A stretch of 64,000 bases of DNA from Blattamonas nauphoetae (taxonomy: Eukaryota; Preaxostyla; Oxymonadida), in assembly GCA_033064195.1 (NCBI GenBank), contig JARBJD010000007.1, positions 186,001 to 250,000 of the forward strand. The letters are read 5' to 3'. The translations under genes were made by a program, and so were the position numbers. The notes under the pieces are model-generated. The model had not been told where the DNA came from and made no database searches. It saw only the letters and a list, made by a program, of their open reading frames with translations. Of this stretch, positions 1 through 14,163 are shown piece after piece (the first letter of the stretch is position 1; each line of letters begins with the position of its first letter).

Positions 1-967
<967 letters not shown>

Positions 968-1114
968 GCTTCCTCTGTTCTCAATACCAGAATCCCCTCA
1001 TTCCATCTTTTTCAAATCCATCCTCTCTGTTTGAAACTGCTCGGATCCAACTCGGATACAAATAAAGAAATGATAATAAGTGAACAGAATCTAATAAAAC
1101 AATGAGTGTCAATG

Positions 1115-2679
1115 TTAATTGTGGTGTGCGCGCGCTTGTTGGGTTGCAAGTTTGATTTTGGGAGCAGACTTCTCAATGACATCCATATCCACACAAAATG
1201 CAAGACGAACAGAGGTGGGATCAAGGAAGGATGAGCCCGGGACAACAAAAACATTTTGAGCACGAAGAAGATCAGCAAACTGATGATAAGGGGAGATTGA
1301 GGAGAGTCGATGAGAAGGACGAGTAGATACCTCTTTGTCTGTCACTCCTTCCGGAACCTTTGGGAAAAGGTAAACCGCGGCTTCCGGAAGTGGACATTGG
1401 AGCCCAGCCTGAAAAGTTGTTGAGAAATGAATGAGATACATCAAGAAGGATTGCGTGGAGACGATCTCTTCGTTTGCGATACTCGGCGAGAACAGGAGCG
1501 TAATCGAAACCATTTTCGAGGCATTTGCATAAAACATGCTGCATCATCGAGGGGCAGCCGACATAACCAAGAACTCTTGTTGAGGACTGATGGAGTTGAG
1601 GATGAATGATGTGACGCGATAAAAAACACACAGAGAGGGCATCAATGAGACATTGGTCAACAAGAGCAGGAGAAATACATATGTACCCAATTCTTTCTCC
1701 AGGAAGAGCAAAATCCTGAAAAATAACATGAAAAATAGGTGAGTCAACCTTTGCGAAAGAGCTCACCAGGAATGAATATGGGTAAGCAGCAAAAGTGGAG
1801 AAAATTGGGGTGGATTGATCATAATGGATGAGTCGGTAAATTTCATCGCTCAAGAGAAAGACCGGAGACGGGTTGTCAGGTGTTGTTTCTTTACGGTGCT
1901 CAAAAACATCCATTAACACCTGAAAACCATAATTATGTCAACTGGAAACCTTGCTAAGATCAACAAGAGTTTTTTGAGAATAAACTTTGCCCGTCGGGTT
2001 GTTGGGGTTGTTCAGGAGGATGACTCGAGTCTTGTCATTGATGGCTGCACGAATAGCTTCAACATCAAGCTCGTAATTTGGGACTGAAGTGGTAACAGCA
2101 GAAGGGACAACATACGACAGGGGACAAGAACAACTTTACACCTCATGTTTTCGACGTAGCGAATGTACTCACCAAAGCATGGAGTCGGAATAATAACTTC
2201 TGAATCTGCCGGGAGGATCGTGTGGAGAACAATATTGATTGCTGCTGATGCGCCACATGCCATCAGGACACACTTGAAGAATAGAGAAAAATGTTCTGAA
2301 TACATCTTTTGAGATCTCGACGTTATGCCATTTGGTGAGACATTTTGCGATGTTTTCGCGCAATTGTGGAAGACCTGTTGTGGGTAGGTACGAATGCACA
2401 TTGCTTGGAGGCTGATTGGATGAACAAAAAATGGAGACGCACATCGAGTGAAATCTGTTGCAGAGCTTCACGGAATGCTTGCGGAGGGGAAACAACACTG
2501 TTTCCGAGTGAAAAGTCGCACACATCAGATCCATGTGTTTGTCGGCGTTGGTTGCTTTCCTCAAAGATTTTGCGTGTGTTGGATGCTCTCCCTAATTCTG
2601 CAAGTGTTGTTTGCGAGACAATTGACACCACTACAGGATTGTGAGGGAGTCGAACCAAGGGCAAACGCGACAATGACAT
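1115..2679 (-). CDS. PLP-dependent class I/II aminotransferase
   Basis: A fold-type I aminotransferase split by several short introns. In order, the exons give an N-terminal substrate region (FSLGNSVVSPP), the SYLPTTGLPQLRENIA segment, a GASAAINIVLHTIL helix, the conserved NNPNNPTGK turn, the Schiff-base region SFAK joined across an intron to DFALPGERIGY, and a C-terminal small domain ending ARAHHN. The joined SFAKDFALPGERIGY contains the PLP lysine. The intron at 2412-2442 is 31 nt and gives SLDPPSNVHSYLP when removed. The family includes bacterial-type aspartate aminotransferases and kynurenine/alanine transaminases, and the substrate cannot be fixed from sequence. The start is the ATG at 2677-2679; a longer upstream reading lacks support. 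Confidence 0.85.
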
Positions 2680-2968
2680 GATAAAACGGAAAAATGATGC
2701 GGGAAGTGGAAAGTGATAAGAAAAAAAGTATAAAGGGTGAGATTTCTCTTTTTCTGTTCCATCCAAACATTGTTCATCCCACATAAAGATTCACTCTCTT
2801 CTTTCGACACTGGCTCACCAAATGCCCAGAAAAGTGCATTCAATCCTCACAATAGACATCTTGTTGTCGATGATGGACAGGCATCTGTCTAGATTGTGTC
2901 GGCCGAAAAGAATCCATCAGAGAATTTGGAGTTCTTCAAAAAGCTGAAAAATAGAAGAGAGAAAAGTG

Positions 2969-4198
2969 TCAATCTTCTTCTGTATCCTGCATTTCCACCT
3001 CCTCCCCAGTTATGCCTTGATCTTCGTTGTGGAAACACGAATCCTCAAAAATCTTGATAAAGTTCTTCTCTTCTTCGCCCAGCTCAAAAGTGCGCTTCTT
3101 CATTGCTTTCCGATAAGATGTCAAAGGCTCCACTAAAGAAACTTTGGGAGGTTCGCGAATTTCAGTGTCAAATCGTGTTCGAAAATAAGGATGAACGAGA
3201 GCCTCCTGCGCTGTGATCCTTTTCTCAGGATCAATCATCAGCATTCGTCGGCAGAGATCCAATTCCTCTGGGGTGATCTCACGCTTTCGAACCATCTTTA
3301 CGCCATCAATGATTTCACGCTCGAGTCGGCCTTCTGTGTCTCTTCGTGGTTTCTGTGAGGCCTCTCGTTTGGCGAGAGATTCTTCAACTTTGAAATACTC
3401 CCGTCCTGAACGGATGTCTGGCCACTCTTTGGACATGTCACCCAACACGCCAACCATCACGTCGATCAATGTTTGGTTCTTTTCTTCGCGGAATCTGAAG
3501 AGAGGTCGTCCGATCAAGAGCTCCACGAAAATACAGCCCATAGACCACATATCAAGTGCTGGAGAATAGAAATCCATCTTTACAACTTGCTCTGGGGGAC
3601 AATACCATGGAGTAACGATGATTTTATCCGATGGAAGACTGTGAATCGGCGTCTGAAAAGATCGAGCGAAACCAAAGTCACCTGAAAGAATAATGCAAAA
3701 GAAATGAAACCCAACTTCACTTGTCCATCGTTTGACAGTAAAATATTACTCGGTTTCAAATCACGATGAATAACCCAGTTTGAATGGAGATAGGCAAGCG
3801 CTGACAGGCATTGGTATGTAGCAGACTTGATAAAAGCTGATGAAATATATGATCTATCAATTCTATATAAATATACCTGTAAGAAAAACAGATATAAAAA
3901 TTGTACAGAGGCACACGAAGAGATCAAGGTCCATGCTCTCTTGAACCAGATATAATGTTTTTGAAAAGGGATCAAGGAATGCATCGAAGAGAGAAACGAT
4001 GTTAGGATGGTCGATCTCCCTTAGTAGGGAAATTTCCTGAATGGTTGTGTGGTAGATGCCACTTTCATGTTGTGGAGGGAGGATGCTCTTGATTGCAACG
4101 TATTTGCCCTCTTGAAGATCCCATGATTTCCAGACTGTTCCATAAGTGCCCCCTCCAAGACTTTCCACAAACAAATACCGATGATTCACAACAGCCAT
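2969..4198 (-). CDS. CMGC (CDK-like) protein kinase
   Basis: A single-domain serine/threonine kinase of about 380 residues. It has the glycine loop [16 protein letters not shown] lysine, catalytic loop [16 protein letters not shown] (read across a short intron as [12 protein letters not shown]) and the CMGC-type C-lobe with [13 protein letters not shown] and [16 protein letters not shown]. The MDLDL stretch before the hinge intron is typical of CDKs. The activation segment reads VTPWYCPPE where CMGC kinases normally have WYRAPE, so the conserved arginine is cysteine here. The C-terminal tail is acidic ([11 protein letters not shown]). Partner and substrate are unknown. Start is the only ATG in front of the glycine loop. 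Confidence 0.88.
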
Positions 4199-4380
4199 TG
4201 AGATAGAGGAAGATTTTTCAAAGGAAAAAACTTGGAGTTAGATCTAGAATATTCTTGATTGGACTCAAATCACAGGAAATGTACTCAATCTATCTTCTTC
4301 TCTGAGAGGTGAAGCCGTATCTTATCGATCTCCGGAAAGTGATCAGACCCCAATGAAGAGTGAGTGTCATCCATTCACTA

Positions 4381-6619
4381 ATGAGCGAAGATCTGGACAT
4401 ATCGGCACAAGAACCACTCGAAGAAAATGAGAATTTTGATGTGATCTATGATGCTGTTTCTGTATGTCCATTTGAACAAGCATCCATCACTCAAACATAC
4501 TTCTCACCAATTTCAATTTCTCACTTCTATCTATCATCTACAGATTGAGGACCTACCTGGAATCATTGAGGCTTACTCCAGAGAGAATAGGGAGTCACAA
4601 CTGATTATGGCAAAGACATTATTCCACATTGTCGCAAAAAGTCATATTCTTCTTCAAACAAATAAATTTCCCTTTAGATGACTCAGCAGCAACAGATATC
4701 GCTTCGTCAACCCTCTTAGAAGCAATCATTAAAGAAATTAAAAGCGGAACTCATGATGAACTTTGGGTGTGTTCATCACTCACTCATTGCTTGACATATT
4801 GGATCATTTTCCCGAATGCACCAAGTTATTTCCGATATAATTGTTCTTAATCATTCTCTCCTCTCAGCTTGTCTGCGTGGTTCTTCTCTGTACTCTCTCT
4901 GCCTCCATCCCTGATTCATTCCAACAAAACTCTTGTAATCTTGTTATAATGTCGCTTCGTTCCATGATGACGGTATTTTTGATCATTTATTTATCTTGTT
5001 TTTCCAGACAAGCAACGTTGAAATCGCCAAACAATCAATGACTAGTCTTCTCGATCTAATCTCATCCAATAAACAGATGTGTGAATCACTCCTTAACCAA
5101 GGCTACATTTCTGAAGTTTCGATGCGTCTGAAGGAGGAAAACGTGACAGCAGAAGATAAGGAACGAACACTAGCTGTCATCGAAGGACTCTGCTCTGTTG
5201 GTGTGGCTGTGGAAAAAATTGACGTTCTTGAATCTCAAATAAAAGATCTTGAGAATGACGAACAATTTGGGGTATATTCAAAGGCGGCCGGTATCCTGAA
5301 GTATTTTGAGAGAGAGAAGAAAAAAGCGAGCGATGCTCAAGAGACGATTACAGCTGGACAGCCAGGAGAAGAAGAGTGGGAGGGAGGGCAAGCTCAGAGC
5401 AACACCGACACGCCGACACCTGCCCCGTCAACACAAGGTGCGTCTTCGGAACAGGTCAACGCTCTCAAAGCGCAGATAGCTCAGATGGAACAGACACATG
5501 TCCGAAAAGAGGAACTTGTCGAGAAAGAGAATGAGATTGCCACACTTCGCCAGCAACTTGAACAAGCCAAGTCACACGCTGCAGCCCCTTCAGCTGCTCC
5601 AGCCTCGGGAGGAGACCAAGCCTCACTCAACGCTGCCTTCTCCGTCATCGGCCAAATGGCAGTCACAGTTCCAGACGACAAAAGACCCGGCCTTCTCAAA
5701 GGCAAGATTTTGGAGTCCATTATTCCCCTCATTCCCACAGCACCTTCTGCGGATGAGAGTCAAGAGCAGCTGTTTGCAGCTATCAGCCATCTCACGGCCA
5801 AACACCAGGAACCGCTCCTCGACACAATTCTAACATCAGGCATCGTCGACACAGTCCATCAATACGCCGCCAAAGGGACATCCGATGCTGTCCCTCGTTC
5901 AGCTTACTCCTTCATTAACAACCTTCTGCAAATGGCAACAGAACCAGAGCAGCGTGATCTTCTTTTGGAGAAGCACGTGCTCGATGCATCGTGGAGTCTC
6001 ATTAAACTGAAACAAAAGGAAGGGACAGCAGACATCCTTACATCTCTCAACACAGTCTGCACAGAGCTGCAGAAGAAGTATGCTGCAGATGCGGCGAAAA
6101 TGGGAGCAATCACTGGCCCAGCCATTCCCGCTCTCATCTCCGTCTTTTCAGACAAATCAATCCCAATCAGGACGCAGGGTCTCGCCACCAAAGTTTTTGC
6201 TCTCCTAACAAAGGGCACCAAGGTTCCTCCAGAAGCCCAGTCGCTCTTTGATGTAATGAAAGAGTGCGCAGGGAATGCCGACACGCAAATCATGGGTCTG
6301 GCCATGCACACGTTCAACGCCGTAGCAGCATGTCCAGACAACCATGATCCCATTGTCAACGGCGGATTCATCGATACAATTGTGCCATTCCTCAAGTATC
6401 TTCCTCCTTTTCGATTCTTGTCCCTTTTTCAGATCCACAACAGTCACAACTGTAAACCAGGCACTGATTGGACTCAACACCATCCTGTCTAAGGCCACTC
6501 CTGCCACCAAAGCAATTCTGAAGCAAAAGGTTCCTGTATCGGATGTCACTCCACATTTAGAAACGAAAGCTCTTCAGAAAGCCGCCAAGCTTGTCGAAGA
6601 TAAACTAAAGGCAATTTGA
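4381..6619 (+). CDS. Armadillo/HEAT-type helical repeat protein
   Basis: Six exons (4381-4461, 4544-4640, 4678-4766, 4868-4972, 5008-6395, 6433-6619) splice into one frame of 648 residues, with introns of 82, 37, 101, 35 and 37 nt. The N-terminal 150 residues and the C-terminal half are rows of amphipathic helices of ARM type (for example SMTSLLDLISSNKQMCESLL and PAIPALISVF). They are separated by a Thr/Pro/Ser-rich linker and a coiled coil (QIAQMEQTHVRKEELVEKE) at about 275-320. I do not recognise the family; proteasome chaperone S5b/PSMD5 was considered but nothing diagnostic is present. The ATG at 4381 is preferred because the upstream reading begins with GTG. Confidence 0.8.
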
Positions 6620-6975
6620 CAAGTTTTTCTTGTTCTATTTCATTTCAATCAACCTTCTTCATTTTACACATGCTTAATTTCATATTCACAAGAAACAAAA
6701 ACTAATTCTAACTCATCATCGCTCTTCTCTTGGTACCTTAATTTTTTTTATTTCTTCTGACACTCGTTAGAATAGTCGAAGGCCCGAGGAGTTTTCCATT
6801 GTAAATTCAAGGCTTTATGCAAACGAAAGCCTTACTCCGGAAATCAACACCTGACGTGTGAATAATTTGCTTTCTTTTCTCATTTCGTGTTTATTTCCCC
6901 TTTACCAAAAATTCTCTATCAAATATTCATCTTTTCCCTGCAAATGTTCAGCGGCAAGCCTTCCTCCAAGCCCAC
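6620..6975. other. Intergenic spacer
   Basis: AT-rich spacer between the ARM-type gene and the Lys/Glu-rich coiled-coil gene. A pyrimidine-rich run ending TTCAG at about 6950 could be the acceptor of a short 5' exon of the downstream gene. Nothing else is recognisable. Confidence 0.4.
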
Positions 6976-9900
6976 ATGCAGAAACAAAATGTAGGAACGA
7001 CATTACAATCGATGGATATCAATGGTCTTCAACAGCAATATCAGGCTCTCCAACAAGAACACCATCAACAACAAATTTATCTCCAGCAGCAAATTCAGCA
7101 GATGTTGCAGGCTGGACAACAAGTATCACCAGAACAGTACCAATCTCTCCAACAACAACTCATCCAACAGCAACAACAAGAACTTAACGCTATCCTTCGA
7201 CAAATTCATGTTCTGCAGCAACAACAGAACGATAGTTCTCTGCCGCGTATTCATGAAGTCCCTTCAAGTTTGTTTTGTCGCACTTTCATCAAATGTTCTC
7301 TGATGCCCATTTAGTTTCCCTTGATGCCCAGATTCCACAGGTCAAACAAGAAATTGAGCAACTAGAACTTTTACTTCAGCAGCACGAAGAGTCATTGCAG
7401 CCCTATCACGATCTTCTCGAACAATACACAACCGCCCTCCAAAACCTTGAACTAGAGCAATATAAACAGCAATATAGTTCAAATCCACCAACCCAAGAAC
7501 AGAAACAGATCCAACTCCAACAAACAATGGAGATTGTGGCTCAGCAGCAAAGCATTCAGGCTGCGTTAATTCAGATCGAGAAAGAGGTCCAACCTTTTCG
7601 AACCCGAAAAGTCGAATTTGAACAACGTCTCGCCGAATTGATGCAAAATGAGAAGACACCCTCGAATGTCATTGATACTCCTCAACCAGAACGGGTTGCA
7701 AATGCCACTCCAACGAAAGCAGAGAATGCAGTTGATCACGAACGGCCGAGTTCTCCATCATCGCCCAAAACTCCGGCAAATCTCGATTCACCGAAAGATC
7801 ACGAAAAGACAAAGAAAGGAAAATCTTCTACGAGGGATGTTGAGGAAGAAGGCACACACTCTTTGAAGAAAAGCGAGAAAAAGAAGAAAAACAGCGAAAT
7901 CTCGCGTGAAGAAGACACCCAACTTTCATCAACAGCTACGCCTCCAGATTCAGCTGCTGAATTTCAAACCCAACCAACATCCAAATCTCCAAAGAAAGGG
8001 AAAGGCAAAAAGACGCTCTCATCAATTGAAGACAATAGTCTTGATAAGTCCACTGATGAGAAGAAAATTACCAAAAAAGGATCAAAAAAAGGGGAGGAAA
8101 AACCTTTGAAGGAGGAAAAACAACGAGAAGGGGTCTCAAAAGGAGATGACACATCCGAACTGGAAGAGAAGAAGAGGAAAGAAGAAGAAAAGAAAAGAAA
8201 AGAAGACGAGAAAAAGAAGAAAGAAGAGGAAAGATTGAAAGAAGAAGAGAAGAAGAAAAAGGAAGAAGAGAGAAAGAAGAAAGAAGAAGAAAGGAAGAAG
8301 AAAGAAGAGGATAGAAAAAAGAAGGAACAGGAAAGACGAAGAGAGGAGGAGAGACTGAAAGAGGAAGAACGATTGAAGAAGGAAGAGGAAGAGAGAGTGA
8401 AGAAAGAAGAAGAAGAAGAGAGAAAGAAGAAAGAAGAAGAGAGATTGAAAGAAGAAGAGAGAAAGAAGAAAGAAGAAGAGAGGAAAAAGAAGGAAGAGAG
8501 AAAGAGAGCATTTGAGGAGATTCAAAGCAAGAAGAGAGAAGAGGAGAGAAAACAAAAGGAGGAAGAGGAAAGAAAGAGAGAAGAGGAGAGAAAACAAAAG
8601 GAGGAAGAAGAAAGAAAGAGAAAAGAGGAACAAGCACAACAGGACAAAGAGGAAAAACGAAGAGAGGAGGAAAGATTGAAAGAAGAGCAAATCGCAGAGA
8701 AGGAAAGAAAGAAAGAGAAAGAAGAGGAGAAACCGAAAGATGAAGAAAGAAAGAGGGAGAAGAATAAGCAGATTGCAGAAGAAGAGGAGCAATGGAGAGA
8801 AGAAGAACTGACCGAAGGAGAGGAAATAGACAATCTCAAGGAACAGCTGAGAAGGAAAAGGGAGGAGAGAAGGAAAAAGGAAGAAGAAGAGATATTGAGA
8901 GAAGAAGAAGAGGAACGAAGAGAAGCAAAGAAGAATGAAGAAGAACGGAGAAAAAGGAGAGAGGAGAGAAAGAGGAGAGAAGAGGAAGAGCGAAGGAGAG
9001 AAGAGGAGGAAGAGCAGGAAGAAAATGCAAGAAACGAAGAAGAAAGAAGAAGAAAGAAGGCAGAGAGAAAGAAAAGAGAGGAGGAGGAGAGAAGGAGGGA
9101 AGAAGAAGAAGAACGACTGGAAAAAGAAAAAGCAGAAGAAAGACGAAGAAAGAAGATTGAACGAAGGCGGAAGGAGGAAGAGGAAAGGAGGAGAGAAGAT
9201 GAAGAGATCAGATTGAAAGTTACAAAACATGATGCAACCAGAAAGAGAGGGGACGATATGAAACAGAGAACGGCAGAAGAGGAAAGAAAACGAGAGAAAG
9301 ACAAACGTAAGAAAGAGAAAGAGAAAAAAAAGTCAGACGATCGACACCAAGATGAGACCGGAAGCAATGAACGAAAATCGAGCGAAACCAAAAAGAAGCC
9401 GAAGAAAGTGAAGACTCGCCCTTCCACCCCAAAAAGCGAAGGCAAAAAATCAGACTCGAAAGACCCATCAAAAAAGAAGAAGAAATCCACATTGGGTAAG
9501 ACGCAGAAGTCCAAAAAACTTTTGAGGACACAATCTGCAAGCCCGCCGTCGACACCAAAGGCGTCTCGGCATCTTCGGAGAAGTCTTAAGACTTCCCAGT
9601 CAGGTCGCCGGACGCCTTCTCCGAATCGCTCTTTGGGGCCGTTGCACCAAACATCTCGACAGTTCAAAGACGATGGTGTTACAGCTGCTGATGTGGTGGA
9701 GAGTGAGAAGAACGTTGATTTGATGAGCAAGCGGATCCAGCAGATGCATAGCGAGTACATCAGATTGATGCAACAAGCAAACATCGAGATGGAGAAAGCC
9801 GAGGAATTAAAACAGCAAAAAGAAAAGGAGGAAATGTACCGACACCAGATGACGATCGGAGAAGTGCCAGAACCGCCACTTTCACCGACATCACAAGCTG

Positions 9901-10304
9901 CAAGACAACGAGAGTTGGAGGAGATGCGTCAGGAGCGAGAAAGAATGTCAACCATTCGACTCCAAGAAAGATCAAAAGTCAAAAAGGAGAAGAAGAAGAA
10001 CCTGGAACTTAAAGCGAAAAAAGACCAACAACTATATGAGGAGAATCGTGAGCGAGCACTTCAGGTGAGACAAATCGAAGCGGTTGCCAAAGAGAAACGA
10101 GAACTGTACATCCAGCGCGTCCAGGAGCAGACGAAGGAAGCACAGGTGCAGGACAAGAGGTTGTACGCGGAGATGAAGGAAAGTTTGGATTCAGAGGCCA
10201 AAGAGCTCGAAAAGATGGAGAAAGAGCTCATCGAAATGCTGGAACATGCTCGGAGGCACGAAGCGAAAGCGAGAACAAAACTGGAAAAGGCAAAACGGAA
10301 GTAA
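6976..10304 (+). CDS. Very large Lys/Glu-rich coiled-coil protein
   Basis: Two exons (to 7267, then from 7315) joined across a 47-nt intron give about 1,090 residues. The first 150 residues are Gln-rich helix (LQQQIQQML, LQQQLIQQQQQEL), followed by a heptad region and a Ser/Pro/Thr-rich linker. A block of about 360 residues made almost only of E, K and R follows, then a basic Ser-rich segment with SPNRS and TPSPNRS-like phosphosites, then a C-terminal coiled coil ending KAKRK. No catalytic domain is seen. Such proteins are usually cytoskeletal, MAP7/trichohyalin-like scaffolds, but that is analogy only. The first exon may begin further upstream: the frame stays open 5' of ATG 6976 to a possible acceptor near 6950. 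Confidence 0.75.
8160..9210 (+). repeat. Purine-only low-complexity tract (EEERKK repeats)
   Basis: About 1 kb of almost pure A and G on the + strand, built from imperfect GAA/AGA/GAG codons that encode EEERKKKEEE-type repeats inside the coiled-coil gene. The strand bias leaves long open frames on the opposite strand, rich in Ser, Phe and Leu, which I regard as artefacts. Confidence 0.9.
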
Positions 10305-10662
10305 CTGCCAATTTTACGATACTCTTTTATTCATTATGTTCTGTTTTGGCAGCGTTTGATTCAGCGGCTTTTTCTTTTCATGTTCCCCGACCTTTATGTT
10401 CTTCATTTTGTTGTGAGTTGATTATCATTTCTCTATTGAACAATGTTTCTGTCTCACAATATTCTGAAAACCATGAAATAACAAATCTAATTGCTTCATG
10501 TCTGTGAATACTTGGGGATAGAGTGTCTGGACAGATTATCGACCAGTTTTACGTTGGAATGAGAATCTTGCTGAAAAAGAGGAGAATCGGAAAAACAAAA
10601 ATGCATCTTTCATAGATAAAGATGAAATATTTTGAGTGTATGGATTGGAATTATGCATCGTT
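10305..10662. other. Intergenic spacer between convergent genes
   Basis: 358 bp, AT-rich, between two convergent stop codons. No ORF, RNA gene or repeat is recognised. Confidence 0.5.
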
Positions 10663-11108
10663 TTATGCCTCCGAGAAAACAGGAAGTGAGTGTTTGGCTC
10701 GAATTGCTGTCACCTCTTCGTGTGTTTTTGTTAAATTGGTCAAAAATGGAAGTGATATTGGCTCAACTTCCCTGAATCGCTCGATGCATGCCTGTTGCAT
10801 TTCCTGTAGTTCTTGAATGATATTATCTAACACCTGGTCTTCTGCTCCGTTTTTCTTGAGTATGGCTTCTGAAATGACTCCTGCCGCAAGTTCCCATGGT
10901 ATATCTGTGTCAATGAGAGCTTGAACATATTGTTCTTCAATCACATCCAATTGTTTATCGGCAACAAGACGTTTGAGAATTTGGATGCTGATCATTTGGC
11001 GATCTACCGCTCGATATAGGATATCAATTGGTTCTGAAAAGAAAAATCTTGATTAATAATAAGATTCGAACCAGATTTTGTCTTTACATGATCAAGATTG
11101 ATTGTCAT
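10663..11108 (-). CDS. Small predicted helical protein
   Basis: Two exons separated by a 38-nt intron (11034-11071) give about 135 residues starting MTINLDHVKTKSEPIDIL and ending SLPVFSEA. The start and frame are supported by the clean GT-AG intron: without it the upstream reading closes. The sequence is acidic and helix-forming with no Cys/His motif, signal peptide or membrane segment. I do not recognise the family. It lies 117 bp downstream of RAB6 on the same strand. Confidence 0.65.
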
Positions 11109-11225
11109 TCTGCGCTTGTGCAAAAGATGGGATTCGTTCCAGGACAATGACCAAAATGAAAATTTTTTCGTGAGGTGATATAAAAAAGAGTATGTATCAC
11201 AGATGATGCTTTAAACAACACGCAA

Positions 11226-12070
<845 letters not shown>

Positions 12071-12287
12071 CGAGGTCAAAATTATTCAAGGGATGATCGA
12101 ATTAATCCTCCGAAGATTCCTATTTTGAGGCACAAATGATCTCCTAAGCTGCTTCTCAAAAATGAAATTATTTGCTTGTCGCTACATAACGATGAATAGA
12201 AGCTCGTGAAGAACGTTCGCGAGTTCCACTGAATGGTTGATTGTGCGAAGCATGAAATGAACGAATAAAATGCAAGACGAGAAATAA

Positions 12288-14047
12288 TTATTCAATCTCA
12301 ATTTGCTCACATGCTCTGTAGAAAGTGAGGTAAGCGCATGGTCGGTCAGCTGGACAGAATGAAACGAATGAAAATAAAACCTTGTCCTGACAATTTTTTG
12401 ATGTCTTCATCTGTTCGTGGATATGTATTCGCATCATTCATCTCATACCACAGATCTAAATGAAAATAAACACGAGGAAGGGGAGACTCTTTCTTTTCTT
12501 GATGTACGCGATGTAATGGCCTCCATCCGCAGACCGTCCTTGATGAGCAACAATCGCAAATAATTCATAATATCCTGTACTTGGACGTTTTGGTGCCCTT
12601 TCCACAAACCATTCCGTCGGTTTTGATTTCTCAAGATCTTCTTCTTTGTCTTTGAGCATTTCAGATGGTGTTTCATCGAGTTTCTTCTCCAATTCCAGTT
12701 TTGCAGCATTGGCCATTTGGTCTCTTTCTTCTTTTTTCTGATCTCTGACAGGGATAAGCTCCTTTTGAACAGAGTCAGTGCAGAACTCAAAGCTGTCAAA
12801 GAAGAATGGGAAGTTCACGTTTTTCCCAATCTTGACACGATGAGAATCCCAGTGTGCCAAAGCTTCCTTCTTTTTCCAATAAAATCGCTTGAAATGAACC
12901 ACGAGTATTGGTGGGAGGACTGCTATCTTTTTCTCGGTTTTGTAGAGGCAATCACGACCGAGAACATCAGAATATTTTGAAAGTTGTCCAGTGAGTGCGA
13001 GACTAATACCTTCATTCATATAATGAGTCTCATTTTCAATGACGCACTCCAGTTCCAAGAAAGTTTCCGCACTCACAGTTTGAGGTTCCACCTGGCCTTC
13101 GGTCAGTTCTTGATTGGTCATCCTAAGGCAGATAAATGGATCAATTGGATTTGCATCACAAACCTATGCTCGAATTTTCCCTGGAAAAGCTGTTCGACAA
13201 TGTTTGAAGGTGGGAAAGCAGATCTGGTGATCATATCTTGTTCTGCGATGGGAAGGACTAATAATGACATAAAGTACAGTTATTATTGACGATAAATGAT
13301 ACTTTCAACAGATTTGAGGTCCGTAATGAGCTCTGTGAAGCATTCCTCAGCATCCTGCTGCATTGGTTGTCCTTGCGGAGTCCGCTGGGCAAACTGTGCA
13401 TGTGCAGTCAGAAATGTCGAAAGGAGAGGTGCAGGGACAATGAAAGAAGTTGAATTCTGCAGTGATTGGAATGTCTGGAATATGACATTCGATAACGCTG
13501 TTGGCGTTTCAGGGTGACTTTCGGAATGTCTGAAAAAGGAAAGAGGAAGCACGTGTGAATTACTCTCGAACATCTATCAGACTTTTTGAGTGCACCGGAC
13601 AATTCAGGGATTGCTTTGAGTGACTGAATCACAGCATTGAAATAGCACGTATTTCCCAGGTTCTGCAGACCCGCTGGAACGATTTCTAAGCCAGCTTTCT
13701 TCTTCTCCAATTCGGTCAGGTCTTCGAGAAACACAACCTGTTCGGTTGGGGCATGTACAACAGGGAGAGATGATCCGATGAGAACAATTGGAGAATTTTC
13801 TGTGATTCCAAGAGCAGCTAAATCAGTATCATCCTCAATTTTCTTACTTCTGAACGTCACTGTCATCCGATCAACTGGAACATTTGTCAATGACATCAAT
13901 TGTGCACGAAATACAGCTCCAGGTTGTGCAATGTCAACCGTGACATTATGAATGACTTGTCCATGCTTTACTCGAACTGATGGAAAGATTATGGCAATTA
14001 AAAGTGAATTTCTGAGATGACAAGACCAGACCTCGTTTCTCCGTCAT
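12288..14047 (-). CDS. USP14: Proteasome-associated ubiquitin hydrolase USP14/Ubp6
   Basis: The first exon codes only MTEKR and joins to an N-terminal ubiquitin-like domain (VRVKHGQVIHNVTVDI... DDTDLAALGI). The USP domain follows, with Cys box GLQNLGNTCYFNAVIQSL, the middle QQDAEECFTELI and ILVVHFKRFYWKK, and the His box ADGGHYIAYIK. After two further introns of about 31 nt it ends with ADRPCAYLTFYRACEQIEIE. UBL followed directly by USP and the PILVVHFKRF region match USP14/Ubp6, which trims ubiquitin at the 19S proteasome. Catalytic Cys and His are both present. Start ATG 14047 is supported by the phase of the first intron. Confidence 0.93.
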
Positions 14048-14163
14048 GAGAGAAAAAGTTGTGACTTGATCGAAGTGTCGCTCTTTTTAACAGCAATTCA
14101 TACCATAAAAAGTCTAAAATTAAAACAACAAAATGTCATGGGTGGTGAAACAAATGAGTGTAA

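Noticed and set aside
8136-9230. Long minus-strand ORFs rich in Ser, Phe and Leu
   Set aside because: They mirror the purine-only EEERKK coding tract; no motif, start context or splice pattern supports them.
11055-11075. GGTTCGAATC on the minus strand, like a tRNA B box
   Set aside because: It is the 5' end of a 38-nt intron in the small helical protein gene; no A box or cloverleaf surrounds it.
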